A stretch of 64,000 nt of DNA from Mucilaginibacter sp. UR6-11 (lineage in GTDB: Bacteria > Bacteroidota > Bacteroidia > Sphingobacteriales > Sphingobacteriaceae): contig NZ_JAJIWO010000010.1 in assembly GCF_020880695.1 (NCBI RefSeq), positions 90,551-154,550 of the forward strand, given 5' to 3'. Positions 16,063 to 25,309 of the stretch are shown piece by piece (position 1 is the stretch's first letter; the number at the start of each line of letters is the position of its first letter). A program made the translations under genes and the position numbers. Under the pieces are notes generated by a model, which ran no database searches, was not told the DNA's origin, and worked only from the letters and a program-made list of their open reading frames with translations.

Positions 16063-19000
16063 ATGGATCAGAACGACAGCACAGAACAGGGTCTTTACAG
16101 GCCGGAATTTGAACACGACTCTTGCGGAACAGGATTTATAACCAATATTAATGGTCATAAATCTAACCAGATAATTGATGACGCGTTGACCATGTTAGAG
16201 AACATGGAACACCGCGGCGCCTGCGGATGCGATCCCGACTCGGGTGACGGCGCGGGTATACTGTTACAATTGCCCCATGAGTTTTTTATGGAAGAATGCT
16301 CTAACCTGGAGATCAGCCTGCCTGAGCCGGGAGAGTATGGCGTAGGTATGATCTTTTTACCTAAAGATTCTCCGCTTAAAAAAGCCTGCCGCACGGCAAT
16401 TGATAATGCTATTGAAAAATTAGGGCTACATAAATTAGGCTATCGTAAATTAACCGTTAACTCATCTGTAATAGGCGAAACTGCCCGCAGTGCCGAGCCG
16501 GATATTGAGCAGCTGTTTATTTCAAGGCCGCACCATATCACCACTGATGAGGATTTTGAACGTAAGCTGTACGTTTTAAGAAGATACATCAACAAAACCG
16601 TTACAGAAACCATACCGGGCGCAAGGGGCGATTTTTATTTCCCTTCATTGTCTTGTAAAACCATTATTTATAAAGGACAGTTAACTACCTACCAGCTGCG
16701 CCAGTACTATGCAGATCTGACAGACCCGCGTATGGCGTCAGGTTTGGCCGTGGTTCACTCACGTTTTTCAACCAATACATTCCCGTCCTGGAAACTGGCC
16801 CAGCCGTTCAGGATGATAGCGCATAATGGCGAGATCAATACTTTAACCGGTAACTTAAACTGGTTCTATTCGGGCCTGAAATCATACGCGTCTGCTTATT
16901 TTACCAATGAGGAGATGGAGATGTTGTTACCGGTGGTGGATAATAATCAGTCAGACTCGGCTTGTTTGGATAACATCATCGAGATCCTGCAACATACCGG
17001 CCGCTCATTACCACATGTAATGATGATGCTGATCCCGGAAGCCTGGGATGGTAACGAACAGATGGACCCGGTAAAAAAAGCGTTTTACGAGTTCCATGCT
17101 ACATTAATGGAACCATGGGACGGACCGGCCGCTATCAGCTTTACTGATGGTAAATTGGTAGGAGCAGTGCTGGACAGAAACGGATTAAGGCCATTACGTT
17201 ACACCATTACCAGCGACGGACGTGTTATTGCAGCCTCTGAAACCGGTGTATTGAAGATCGATGAAAAAAACGTTTTACGCAAGGGCCGCCTGCAGCCGGG
17301 TAAAATGTTATTGATTGATACCGAGCAGGGGGTTATCATTACCGACGAAGAAATTAAACAACAAATAGCCTCGCGCCAGCCATACGGCCGCTGGTTAGAG
17401 AATTATAAGATAAAATTAGAGGATTTAACCGAGCCGCGTTTAGCATTTGCAAACCTGAGCGCCGATTCTGTCTTCCGTTATCAGCAGGTATTTGGTTATA
17501 GCCGTGAGGATATTGACACCATTATTAAACCAATGGCCCTTGATGGTAAAGAGCCGATAGGATCAATGGGTACTGATGTGCCTCTGGCTATCCTGTCAGA
17601 CAAGCCGCAGCATTTATCAAGCTACTTTAAGCAGTTTTTTGCGCAGGTAACCAACCCGCCGATAGATCCGATCCGCGAGCGTTTGGTCATGAGCCTGGCC
17701 ACCTTTATAGGTAACAACGGTAATTTGCTGGATGAAGATAAAATGCATTGCCATTGTGTAACGCTTAAACACCCGATATTAAAAAATCACCAGTTGGAGA
17801 AACTGCGGAGCATTGATACCGGCATGTTCCATGCTAAAACATTACAAACCTATTTTAATGCTGACGGGCTTCCTGGTTCGTTACAAAAAGGTATTGAAAG
17901 GGTTTGCCGCTACGCGGAGGACGCTGTTGCCGACGGCTTTGAAGTATTGATCCTGTCAGACCGTGCAGTGGACTCTGAGCACGCCCCCATACCTTCATTA
18001 TTGGCGGTATCTGCGGTGCACCACCACCTGATCAAAAAAGGTTTGCGTGGCGCGGTAGGTATCGTTGTTGAAACCGGCGACGTTTGGGAAGTACATCACT
18101 TTGCCTGTTTACTGGCATTTGGTGCTACCGCAATTAACCCGTACCTGGCGCAGGCGACTATTGAGAATTTAAAAGAAAGCGGCGCTTTGGATACCAGCCT
18201 GGATACCAAATATCTGTTGAAGAACTATGTCAAATCTGTTAATGACGGCTTGTTGAAGATCTTCTCTAAAATGGGAATCTCGACCCTGCAGTCATACCAC
18301 GGATCGCAGGTGTTTGAAATTTTAGGTTTAAATAAAGACGTTGTCAACAAATATTTCTGCGGTGCGGTTACCCGGATAGGTGGTTTAGGTCTGGACGAGA
18401 TCGCACGCGAATCGCTGTGTAAACACCGCATAGGCTTTGGCGCTAAAAACGAGAGCCGTTTATTGCCCGAAGGTGGTATTTACCAGTGGAAACGCCGTGG
18501 CGAAGAGCACTTGTTTAACCCAACTACCGTGCACTTATTACAACATGCTACACGTAGTAATAACTACGATGTTTATAAAAACTACGCTAAAGCTATCAAC
18601 GAGCAAAGCGAGAAACATTTTACCATCCGTGGATTGCTTGATTTTGCGCATCATCGCGAAGCCATATCCATAGATGAGGTTGAACCGGCCGAAAGCATCA
18701 TGAAACGTTTTGCTACCGGTGCCATGTCATTTGGCTCTATCTCTCACGAGGCGCATAGCACCATGGCTATCGCCATGAACCGCATAGGCGGCAAAAGCAA
18801 TACCGGCGAAGGTGGCGAGGACGAGATGCGCTACGAAGTTTTGCCTAACGGCGACTCAATGCGCTCGGCTATCAAGCAGGTGGCATCAGGCCGTTTTGGG
18901 GTTACCTCAAACTACCTGACCAATGCGGATGAGCTGCAAATTAAAATGGCGCAGGGTGCAAAACCTGGCGAAGGCGGCCAGTTACCGGGCCATAAGGTTG

Positions 19001-20586
19001 ACGACTGGATCGCGAAAACCCGTCACTCAACTCCGGGTGTTGGCTTAATATCGCCACCGCCACACCATGATATTTATTCGATCGAAGATTTAGCGCAGCT
19101 GATATTTGACCTGAAAAATGCTAACCGCGCCGCACGTATCAACGTTAAGCTGGTATCAAAAGCGGGTGTAGGTACTATTGCAGCAGGTGTTGCCAAAGCA
19201 CATGCTGATGTTATCCTGATCGCCGGCTACGATGGTGGTACAGGTGCATCGCCAATAAGCTCGGTAAAACACGCCGGCCTGCCTTGGGAACTGGGTTTAG
19301 CCGAAGCACACCAAACCCTGGTACGCAACAAACTGCGCAGCCGGGTGGTATTGCAAACAGATGGTCAGTTAAAAACCGGTCGTGATTTGGCCATTGCCGC
19401 CCTGATGGGTGCAGAGGAGTGGGGCGTTGCAACTGCCGCTCTTGTTGCCGGTGGCTGTATCATGATGCGTAAGTGTCACTTAAATACCTGCCCGGTAGGT
19501 GTTGCTACGCAGGACGAAGAATTAAGAAAATTATTCTCAGGTAAGCCTGAGCATATCGTTAACCTGTTCCGCTTTATGACTGAAGAGCTGCGCGAGATCA
19601 TGGCCGAGTTAGGCTTCCGTACCATCAATGAAATGGTTGGCCGCGTTCAGTTCCTGAAAGTTAAAGATGGCCTGAAGAGCTGGAAAGCTAAAAAGGTCGA
19701 TCTTTCAAGCATTCTGCACCCGGTTACCAATCCAAAAGATGTTACGTTGTATAACAGCGAGCAGCAGGATCATGGTATGGCCGAGATCATCGACTGGAAA
19801 TTGTGGGAAGATGCTAAACCTGCTTTGGCGGACAAGACACCTGTTTTTGGAACGTATGATGTTAAAAATACTGACCGTACCATAGGCGCTTTATTATCAA
19901 ACGAAATATCAAAAATATACGGCTCAGCCGGATTACCGGATAATACCATCAACTATAAATTCAAAGGATCTGCCGGGCAAAGTTTTGGTGCTTTTGCAAC
20001 CAAAGGGGTATCCTTTGAGTTGGAAGGCGAGGCCAATGATTATGTTGGTAAAGGTTTATCAGGAGCTCAGTTGGCTGTTTATTCATCGCCGGAGGCAAGC
20101 TATCCGGCCGAAGAAAATATCATCATCGGCAATGTTGCCCTTTATGGCGCAACTGCCGGAGAGGCCTTTATAGGCGGTATGGCGGGCGAACGCTTCGCGG
20201 TACGTAACTCGGGCGCAACCACGGTGGTTGAAGGTATTGGCGATCACGGTTGCGAGTACATGACCGGTGGACGTGCTTTGATCCTTGGCAAAACGGGCCG
20301 CAACTTTGCGGCAGGTATGAGTGGCGGTATTGCCTGGGTTTATAATCCGGACGGTAGCTTTGCCGAAAACTGCAATACAGAGATGGTTGACCTGGATCCG
20401 CTGTCTGTTAAGGATGAGGAGCAAATACTGGCCCTGTTACGCAAGCACGTTAGCCTAACCGGCAGCAAACTGGCGCAGAGCATCATCAAAAACTGGGACA
20501 AAGCGTCGACAGATTTTGTGAAGGTTTATCCAAAAGAGTACAAAAAAGTAATTGAGAAACTAGAATATCAAACTATCAGCAAATAA
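16063..20586 (+). CDS. gltB: Glutamate synthase large subunit
   Basis: Large subunit of NADPH-type glutamate synthase, converting glutamine and 2-oxoglutarate to two glutamates. The class II glutaminase nucleophile is the Cys in FEHDSCGTGF, about residue 21, exposed after propeptide removal. The central and FMN domains follow (GGEDEMRYE, GAKPGEGGQLPG, GYDGGTGASPI), then the 3Fe-4S site CIMMRKCHLNTCPVG and the C-terminal beta-helix. I place the start at ATG 16063; a GTG at 16027 would add 12 residues with no family support. Five bases separate it from gltD. Length of 1507 residues is usual. Confidence 0.97.
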   Translation: MDQNDSTEQGLYRPEFEHDSCGTGFITNINGHKSNQIIDDALTMLENMEHRGACGCDPDSGDGAGILLQLPHEFFMEECSNLEISLPEPGEYGVGMIFLPKDSPLKKACRTAIDNAIEKLGLHKLGYRKLTVNSSVIGETARSAEPDIEQLFISRPHHITTDEDFERKLYVLRRYINKTVTETIPGARGDFYFPSLSCKTIIYKGQLTTYQLRQYYADLTDPRMASGLAVVHSRFSTNTFPSWKLAQPFRMIAHNGEINTLTGNLNWFYSGLKSYASAYFTNEEMEMLLPVVDNNQSDSACLDNIIEILQHTGRSLPHVMMMLIPEAWDGNEQMDPVKKAFYEFHATLMEPWDGPAAISFTDGKLVGAVLDRNGLRPLRYTITSDGRVIAASETGVLKIDEKNVLRKGRLQPGKMLLIDTEQGVIITDEEIKQQIASRQPYGRWLENYKIKLEDLTEPRLAFANLSADSVFRYQQVFGYSREDIDTIIKPMALDGKEPIGSMGTDVPLAILSDKPQHLSSYFKQFFAQVTNPPIDPIRERLVMSLATFIGNNGNLLDEDKMHCHCVTLKHPILKNHQLEKLRSIDTGMFHAKTLQTYFNADGLPGSLQKGIERVCRYAEDAVADGFEVLILSDRAVDSEHAPIPSLLAVSAVHHHLIKKGLRGAVGIVVETGDVWEVHHFACLLAFGATAINPYLAQATIENLKESGALDTSLDTKYLLKNYVKSVNDGLLKIFSKMGISTLQSYHGSQVFEILGLNKDVVNKYFCGAVTRIGGLGLDEIARESLCKHRIGFGAKNESRLLPEGGIYQWKRRGEEHLFNPTTVHLLQHATRSNNYDVYKNYAKAINEQSEKHFTIRGLLDFAHHREAISIDEVEPAESIMKRFATGAMSFGSISHEAHSTMAIAMNRIGGKSNTGEGGEDEMRYEVLPNGDSMRSAIKQVASGRFGVTSNYLTNADELQIKMAQGAKPGEGGQLPGHKVDDWIAKTRHSTPGVGLISPPPHHDIYSIEDLAQLIFDLKNANRAARINVKLVSKAGVGTIAAGVAKAHADVILIAGYDGGTGASPISSVKHAGLPWELGLAEAHQTLVRNKLRSRVVLQTDGQLKTGRDLAIAALMGAEEWGVATAALVAGGCIMMRKCHLNTCPVGVATQDEELRKLFSGKPEHIVNLFRFMTEELREIMAELGFRTINEMVGRVQFLKVKDGLKSWKAKKVDLSSILHPVTNPKDVTLYNSEQQDHGMAEIIDWKLWEDAKPALADKTPVFGTYDVKNTDRTIGALLSNEISKIYGSAGLPDNTINYKFKGSAGQSFGAFATKGVSFELEGEANDYVGKGLSGAQLAVYSSPEASYPAEENIIIGNVALYGATAGEAFIGGMAGERFAVRNSGATTVVEGIGDHGCEYMTGGRALILGKTGRNFAAGMSGGIAWVYNPDGSFAENCNTEMVDLDPLSVKDEEQILALLRKHVSLTGSKLAQSIIKNWDKASTDFVKVYPKEYKKVIEKLEYQTISK

Positions 20587-20591
20587 TTTAG

Positions 20592-22073
20592 ATGGGAAAA
20601 GTAACAGGATTTCAGGAGTATGACAGGAAGATGCCTGAAAAATTATCGCCTGCAGAACGTGTAAAAAACTACAATGAATTTGAAAGTTTATATTCAGACG
20701 AAGAATTAAATAAACAATCAGCCCGCTGTATGGATTGCGGCATCCCTTTCTGTCATTCAGGCTGCCCGCTGGGTAACATCATCCCTGAGTTTAATGACGC
20801 GGTGTATCACCATAAATGGGAAGAAGCTTACCTGATATTGGCATCGACCAATAATTTTCCCGAGTTTACCGGCCGCATCTGCCCGGCTCCTTGCGAATCG
20901 GCCTGCGTATTGGGCATTCACAGGCCACCGGTAGCTATTGAAGAGATTGAGAAACATATTATCGAAATTGCTTATCAGAAAAACCTGGTTAAACCGGTCG
21001 CTCCATTAATTAAAACAGGTAAAACAGTTGCGGTAGTTGGTTCGGGCCCTGCGGGGTTAGCGGCCGCTGCGCAGTTAAGCAAAGCCGGCCATGAAGTAAC
21101 GGTATATGAGCGTGATGATAAAATTGGTGGCTTGCTGCGTTACGGCATCCCCGATTTTAAGATGGAAAAATGGGTGATAGACCGCCGTTTGGAAGTAATG
21201 GAAAAAGACGGCGTTGTATTTAAAACCAATACCGAAATAGGTAAAGACATTGCTGCTGATGAGCTGACGCGTAATTTTGACGCGGTAGTTTTAACCGGTG
21301 GCTCTACCATTCCGCGCGACCTGCCTATTCCTGGTCGTGAGTTGAAGGGCATCTATTTCGCGATGGACTTTTTGAAACAACAAAATAAACGTGTTGGCAA
21401 CTCGCCAATTACAGCCGAAGATATTTTAGCTACCGGGAAAGACGTAGTTGTAATAGGTGGTGGTGATACCGGCTCTGACTGCGTTGGTACCTCAAACCGC
21501 CAAAAAGCAAACTCTGTCAAGCAGTTTGAGGTGATGTTCCAGCCGCCAGAGAAACGTACACCGCACATGCCGTGGCCAACTTACCCGATGGTGCTGAAGA
21601 CTACCACCTCGCACGAGGAAGGCGTTGAGCGTCATTGGGGTATTAATACCAAAGAGTTTTTAGGAGATGAGAATGGTAACCTGCGTGCTTTACGCATAGC
21701 TGATGTTAGCTGGGAGACTGATTTCCTTGGCCGGCCGGTTAAATTTAGTGAAGTGGAAGGCTCAGAGCGTGAGATCCCTTGTCAGCGGGTATTCCTGGCG
21801 ATGGGATTCTTAAATCCGCAATACACAGGCATGTTAGAAAGCCTTGGCGTTGAGTTGGATGCACGTAAAAATGTAAACGCTAAAGAGGGAATTTACCGCA
21901 CCAACGTAAGCAAAGTATTTGCAGCCGGCGACATGCGCCGCGGACAATCACTGGTTGTTTGGGCCATATCAGAAGGCCGCGAATGTGCCCGCAAGGTTGA
22001 TGAGTTTTTAATGGGTCATTCTGTACTGGAAAGCAAAGATTCAGTAAATCAATTTGACCAGGTTTTTAATTAA
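20592..22073 (+). CDS. gltD: Glutamate synthase small subunit
   Basis: Electron-input subunit that passes electrons from NADPH through FAD and two 4Fe-4S clusters to GltB. The 493-residue protein has N-terminal cluster cysteines (ARCMDCGIPFCHSGCPLGN and CPAPCESACVLG), the FAD-binding GSGPAGLAAA, the NADPH-binding VIGGGDTGSDCVGT and the C-terminal AAGDMRRGQSLVVWAI FAD motif. Full length. Co-transcribed with gltB. Confidence 0.97.
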   Translation: MGKVTGFQEYDRKMPEKLSPAERVKNYNEFESLYSDEELNKQSARCMDCGIPFCHSGCPLGNIIPEFNDAVYHHKWEEAYLILASTNNFPEFTGRICPAPCESACVLGIHRPPVAIEEIEKHIIEIAYQKNLVKPVAPLIKTGKTVAVVGSGPAGLAAAAQLSKAGHEVTVYERDDKIGGLLRYGIPDFKMEKWVIDRRLEVMEKDGVVFKTNTEIGKDIAADELTRNFDAVVLTGGSTIPRDLPIPGRELKGIYFAMDFLKQQNKRVGNSPITAEDILATGKDVVVIGGGDTGSDCVGTSNRQKANSVKQFEVMFQPPEKRTPHMPWPTYPMVLKTTTSHEEGVERHWGINTKEFLGDENGNLRALRIADVSWETDFLGRPVKFSEVEGSEREIPCQRVFLAMGFLNPQYTGMLESLGVELDARKNVNAKEGIYRTNVSKVFAAGDMRRGQSLVVWAISEGRECARKVDEFLMGHSVLESKDSVNQFDQVFN

Positions 22074-22100
22074 GCAGCTTACTTAGCTCCGAACTAAATA

Positions 22101-22136
22101 ACAAAGCTCTCTTTCAATTATGAAAGAGGGCTTTGT
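22101..22136. terminator. Long stem-loop between convergent gltD and blaR1-type gene
   Basis: A 15-bp stem (ACAAAGCTCTCTTTC / GAAAGAGGGCTTTGT, one G-U wobble in RNA) with a six-base loop lies between the two convergent stop codons. There is no strong T-run on either side, so it may work in both directions with modest efficiency. Seen directly. Confidence 0.65.
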
Positions 22137-22149
22137 CGTGCTTCATATT

Positions 22150-23574
22150 TTATCTACCGACATTTTTATACGCGATATATTTACGGTCTACAGCAACTAT
22201 GTCAACCCTTGTTCTGGGTTTTTCTTTTTCATTGATTGCTTTTAATTCATTGTATTTGGCTAATGTATAAAGATCAACCTGGTAGGCATACTTACGCCCC
22301 TTTTTTGCCGGGCCATTTAGCTTGCTATTGTAGTAAAGCACAAAGTCCTCTGCTTTGTACTTATTGATCTCTTTATTGTTAACATGTTTCTCATCAATCC
22401 AAATGCCGTAATTATCGGCATCTTTCCAGGAGTTTAATTGGCTGGCAGTCGGGTATTTTTTAGCAACTACGCGGGCTTTTGTATAAAGCATCGATTTAAA
22501 TGAGTTTTGTAACTCTGGCGAAACTTCATTTAACGTTTTGGTGTATTTTGTGCCGTCCTGGCGGGTAAAATGTATAAATACACTATCGCGCGATACCTGC
22601 CCGGGTTCAGTAGCCGTCGTGGTTTTCAATTTTTCCAGATTTGTTTTATTCGATTTTCCAGCTTGCTCATCAGGCTGTAATTTTTGTGCTTCTGCCTGTA
22701 AGCAAAATATAAGTACTAAAGCTGTCATAACCGGCAACAAGGCAGTACCTTTTAATGTTGCTGTTAATTTGGAGGTGGTTTTTGTCATCATGATTAAACG
22801 TTTTTTGGTTATAGAATGATTGAAGTTACTGGTTAGGCTAAGCGACTGATATATACCAGCTTTCGACAATAGCAGGTATTGATAATCTTTTAAATTAAAT
22901 GATGCAGACATGGCGCCTTCATCAGCTAAAAACTCGTGGTTAAGTTGTATCGCTTTTTTATAGATAATAAACAGTGGGTTGAACCAGAAAATGATTTTTA
23001 GCAACTCAATAAATACAATATCCAGCGTATGTCGCTGTTTAACGTGGGTTATCTCGTGTAATAAAAGTTGTTGATCAATTAAACCGCCGGTGTATTCGGT
23101 TGTGTTTAAAAAGATAAAGTTGAAAAAACTGTACGGAATGATTTTTTTGCTTAGTAAGACCAATGTGCCATCTTTGGTACTTATGTTCTCATTTTTCTTG
23201 ATATTGTTATAAAGAGCCCAAAGATTCACGCCAAAACGTACCAGCAAAATGGTTACAATAATGTAGTAAGCCATTAAGAGGTAATCAGTTAAAATAAATT
23301 GCTTTACAATGGCTGCTTTTTCCAGGGTGGCAGATTCAATAGAGGGCGCTTCTTGAAGCTTAAGCTCGTTGATAACATAAACGGAAGGGATAATAGCGGG
23401 TACTCTTGCAGCAGGCAGTTTGATGGTTGTTGCCGGGATTATCAAACTAAACACAACGCTCGCTAACAGAAATATCCTGTTAAAACGGTGCATCTTTTCT
23501 TTTTCTAAAAACAGATGATAAACTACCAGCAGTATTATCATACAAATAGCGGATTTGACGAGATATGATATCAT
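22150..23574 (-). CDS. BlaR1/MecR1-type M56 metallopeptidase, membrane sensor
   Basis: Membrane-bound zinc peptidase that in the BlaR1 family senses an envelope signal and triggers cleavage of the BlaI-type repressor. The 474-residue protein has four N-terminal membrane helices, the zinc site HEITH in LLLHEITHVKQRH with the third ligand in HEFLADEGA, and a further hydrophobic segment near residue 280. The C-terminal ~190 residues are not a penicillin-binding domain, so the inducer is unlikely to be a beta-lactam by the classical route. It overlaps the BlaI-type gene by four bases. Confidence 0.87.
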   Translation of the reverse strand: MISYLVKSAICMIILLVVYHLFLEKEKMHRFNRIFLLASVVFSLIIPATTIKLPAARVPAIIPSVYVINELKLQEAPSIESATLEKAAIVKQFILTDYLLMAYYIIVTILLVRFGVNLWALYNNIKKNENISTKDGTLVLLSKKIIPYSFFNFIFLNTTEYTGGLIDQQLLLHEITHVKQRHTLDIVFIELLKIIFWFNPLFIIYKKAIQLNHEFLADEGAMSASFNLKDYQYLLLSKAGIYQSLSLTSNFNHSITKKRLIMMTKTTSKLTATLKGTALLPVMTALVLIFCLQAEAQKLQPDEQAGKSNKTNLEKLKTTTATEPGQVSRDSVFIHFTRQDGTKYTKTLNEVSPELQNSFKSMLYTKARVVAKKYPTASQLNSWKDADNYGIWIDEKHVNNKEINKYKAEDFVLYYNSKLNGPAKKGRKYAYQVDLYTLAKYNELKAINEKEKPRTRVDIVAVDRKYIAYKNVGR

Positions 23575-23942
23575 TTTTTCTTTTTTTGAATTTCCTGATC
23601 AATGATTTTCTTAAGATCTTCCAGCTCAGATTCAGAGAGATTGGTTTCGCGCGTAAAAAATGAAGCAAACTGCGAGGCCGAATTATTAAAAAAGTTCTTA
23701 ATCAAGCCGTTTACATGGGTAGAAAAGTATTCGGCTTTAGCCTTAAGCGGATGATATTGTCTTGAATTTCCATAAGTAGTATAACTAACAAAACCTTTAT
23801 CTGTCATACGCTTAAGTAAGGTCGCAACTGTGGTAGTGGCAGGTTTAGGATCAGGGTAACAGTCAAGAATATCTTTCATAAAGCCTTTTTCTATGGACCA
23901 TAAATACTCCATCAACTCTTCTTCTTTCTTGGATAACTTCAT
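23571..23942 (-). CDS. BlaI/MecI/CopY-family transcriptional repressor
   Basis: A 123-residue winged-helix repressor (KLSKKEEELMEYLWSIEKGF; TTTVATLLKRMTDKGFVSY) with a C-terminal dimerisation tail. It is the partner of the M56 sensor, which starts within its stop region (four-base overlap). The palindromic operator 25 bases before its start lies on the -7 box of its promoter, so the pair is probably autorepressed. No beta-lactamase is adjacent; other targets may lie elsewhere. Confidence 0.93.
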   Translation of the reverse strand: MKLSKKEEELMEYLWSIEKGFMKDILDCYPDPKPATTTVATLLKRMTDKGFVSYTTYGNSRQYHPLKAKAEYFSTHVNGLIKNFFNNSASQFASFFTRETNLSESELEDLKKIIDQEIQKKKK

Positions 23943-23966
23943 TTGCTCTACAATTATATATTATAT

Positions 23967-24001
23967 TCTACAAATGTAGAGTATAATATCAATAAAACAA
24001 G
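23967..24001 (-). promoter_or_regulatory. BlaI-type operator overlapping the promoter of the repressor-sensor pair
   Basis: TCTACAAATGTAGA at 23967-23980 is a near-perfect dyad of the TACA-n-TGTA type bound by BlaI/MecI repressors. On the minus strand the same bases contain TACATTTG (23971-23978), an exact TAnnTTTG -7 box, with a CTTG -33 element at 23998-24001 after 19 bases. A second half-site CTCTACAA lies at 23947-23954. Repressor and polymerase binding would exclude each other. Confidence 0.72.
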
Positions 24002-24033
24002 AGATGACTGAATTATTTTGAAAAAATTTGATA

Positions 24034-24693
24034 TTACTTCTCCGACGGATTCTTTTTGCCGGTATTTAATTTCTCCACCATCTTAATCAGTCTATCGTGG
24101 CGCGTTTTGTCCTGTTTGGCAGTTAATATCCACAGCACATATTCTTTTTTGTTGGAGTAGGATAAGCTTTGATAAAAATCCATTGCCGCGGTTTCTTTTT
24201 CAAGGGTATCAGCGATGATGGCCGGTAATTTTACCTGTTTATTATCAACATCAATATAGGCGCTGTAATCGTTTTGCTTAATGTTATCGTTCCGGCTTTC
24301 TGATATTTTTACATCAGTCTGTGGCCTAAACCGCAAAGCTGTCCAGGTGTCGTCAATAGCTGCTGATGCTACTATCCTTAATCCATATTTCTCTACTTCG
24401 GTCCAGCCGCCCATCATTTCCAGGTCGCTTTTAACGCCCGAGCTTTTTTTGGGATAAATGATCCAGAATATGGTCTGGGGCTGTAAAACAGGCGTCACAA
24501 TTTTTAGCGATGAGGCCAGTTCGGCCAGTTTTTTTACAAATAACTGTACGCCGTCAAATTGGCCCTCGGCCCGGTAGGTAATCAGCACGCCATCGGGCAG
24601 CGGTTCAAGCATACTGAAATAATTAGCGGGCGCATTGAAGAGTAACCAGTGCGCCCCCGGTTTGATCAATAATTTTTTTGCCAGCGGGCTCAT
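24034..24693 (-). CDS. YdeI/OmpD-associated (OmdA) domain protein
   Basis: A 219-residue cytoplasmic protein. The C-terminal part (about residues 130-215; LPAIIADTLEKETAAMDFYQSL, SNKKEYVLWILTAKQDKTRHDR) matches the YdeI/OmdA family, whose members were linked to bacteriocin tolerance. The N-terminal ~120 residues (GAHWLLFNAPANYFSML) resemble the DUF3052-like domain often found with it. The biochemical role is not known. It lies 48 bases downstream of the RNA methyltransferase gene, so may be co-transcribed. Confidence 0.75.
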   Translation of the reverse strand: MSPLAKKLLIKPGAHWLLFNAPANYFSMLEPLPDGVLITYRAEGQFDGVQLFVKKLAELASSLKIVTPVLQPQTIFWIIYPKKSSGVKSDLEMMGGWTEVEKYGLRIVASAAIDDTWTALRFRPQTDVKISESRNDNIKQNDYSAYIDVDNKQVKLPAIIADTLEKETAAMDFYQSLSYSNKKEYVLWILTAKQDKTRHDRLIKMVEKLNTGKKNPSEK

Positions 24694-24741
24694 GTTTATA
24701 ATGAGCGTTACAAAGTTTGAAGAATTAGTAACGCTGTTGGT

Positions 24742-25272
24742 TTATCTAGCCAATTTAGCAAAGAAATCCCATAATACAATACCTGCCGACACTACAATAT
24801 TGAATGAGTGCTTAGTGCCAAACTGTGGTATCTCAATACAGGTATCAATAATCTGCATTACCTCATCGCTAACGCCGTTTACTTCATTACCGAAGATCAG
24901 GGCATATTTAGCATTTTTATCAGGCGTAAATTCATTGAGCATAATGCTGTTCTCGGCCTGTTCAATAGCGATGATACGATAGCCATCTGCCCGCAGTTGG
25001 TTAACAGCATCAACCGCATCTTTATGATAACTCCAGTTTACAGACAGTGTGGCACCCAGCGCAGTTTTTTCAATCTCGCGATGCGGGGGCTGTGCCGTAA
25101 TCCCGCATAAACAGATCTGGTTAACCGCAAAGCCGTCAGACGTGCGGAATATCGAGCCAATATTATGCATACTGCGTACGCTGTCCAACACCACTGCTAC
25201 CGGCAGTTTTTCCTGCACCTTAAATTCGGTTATGCTGGCGCGGTTAAGCTCGTCTAATTTTAGTTTACGCAA
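24742..25272 (-). CDS. TrmH/SpoU-family RNA 2'-O-methyltransferase
   Basis: SPOUT-fold methyltransferase that modifies a ribose in tRNA or rRNA. The 176-residue protein shows motif 1 LDSVRSMHNIGSIFRTSDGF, motif 2 ALIFGNEVNGVSDEVMQ and motif 3 IPQFGTKHSFNIVVSAGIVLW, which form the knot and bind S-adenosylmethionine. It lacks the N-terminal substrate-binding extension of RlmB, so the exact nucleotide target is unknown. Confidence 0.88.
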   Translation of the reverse strand: MRKLKLDELNRASITEFKVQEKLPVAVVLDSVRSMHNIGSIFRTSDGFAVNQICLCGITAQPPHREIEKTALGATLSVNWSYHKDAVDAVNQLRADGYRIIAIEQAENSIMLNEFTPDKNAKYALIFGNEVNGVSDEVMQIIDTCIEIPQFGTKHSFNIVVSAGIVLWDFFAKLAR

Positions 25273-25280
25273 TTTTTAGA

Positions 25281-25296
25281 GATTGGTGATCAAAGA
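25281..25296. repeat. Dispersed 16-mer GATTGGTGATCAAAGA (copy 2)
   Basis: Identical to 6004-6019. It lies between the galactokinase and RNA methyltransferase genes. Seen directly; no function assigned. Confidence 0.5.
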
Positions 25297-25309
25297 ACAG
25301 GGATTAGTT

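Noticed and set aside
22150..23942. Beta-lactam resistance system
   Set aside because: The sensor lacks a penicillin-binding domain and no beta-lactamase or PBP gene is adjacent; only the regulatory pair is supported.
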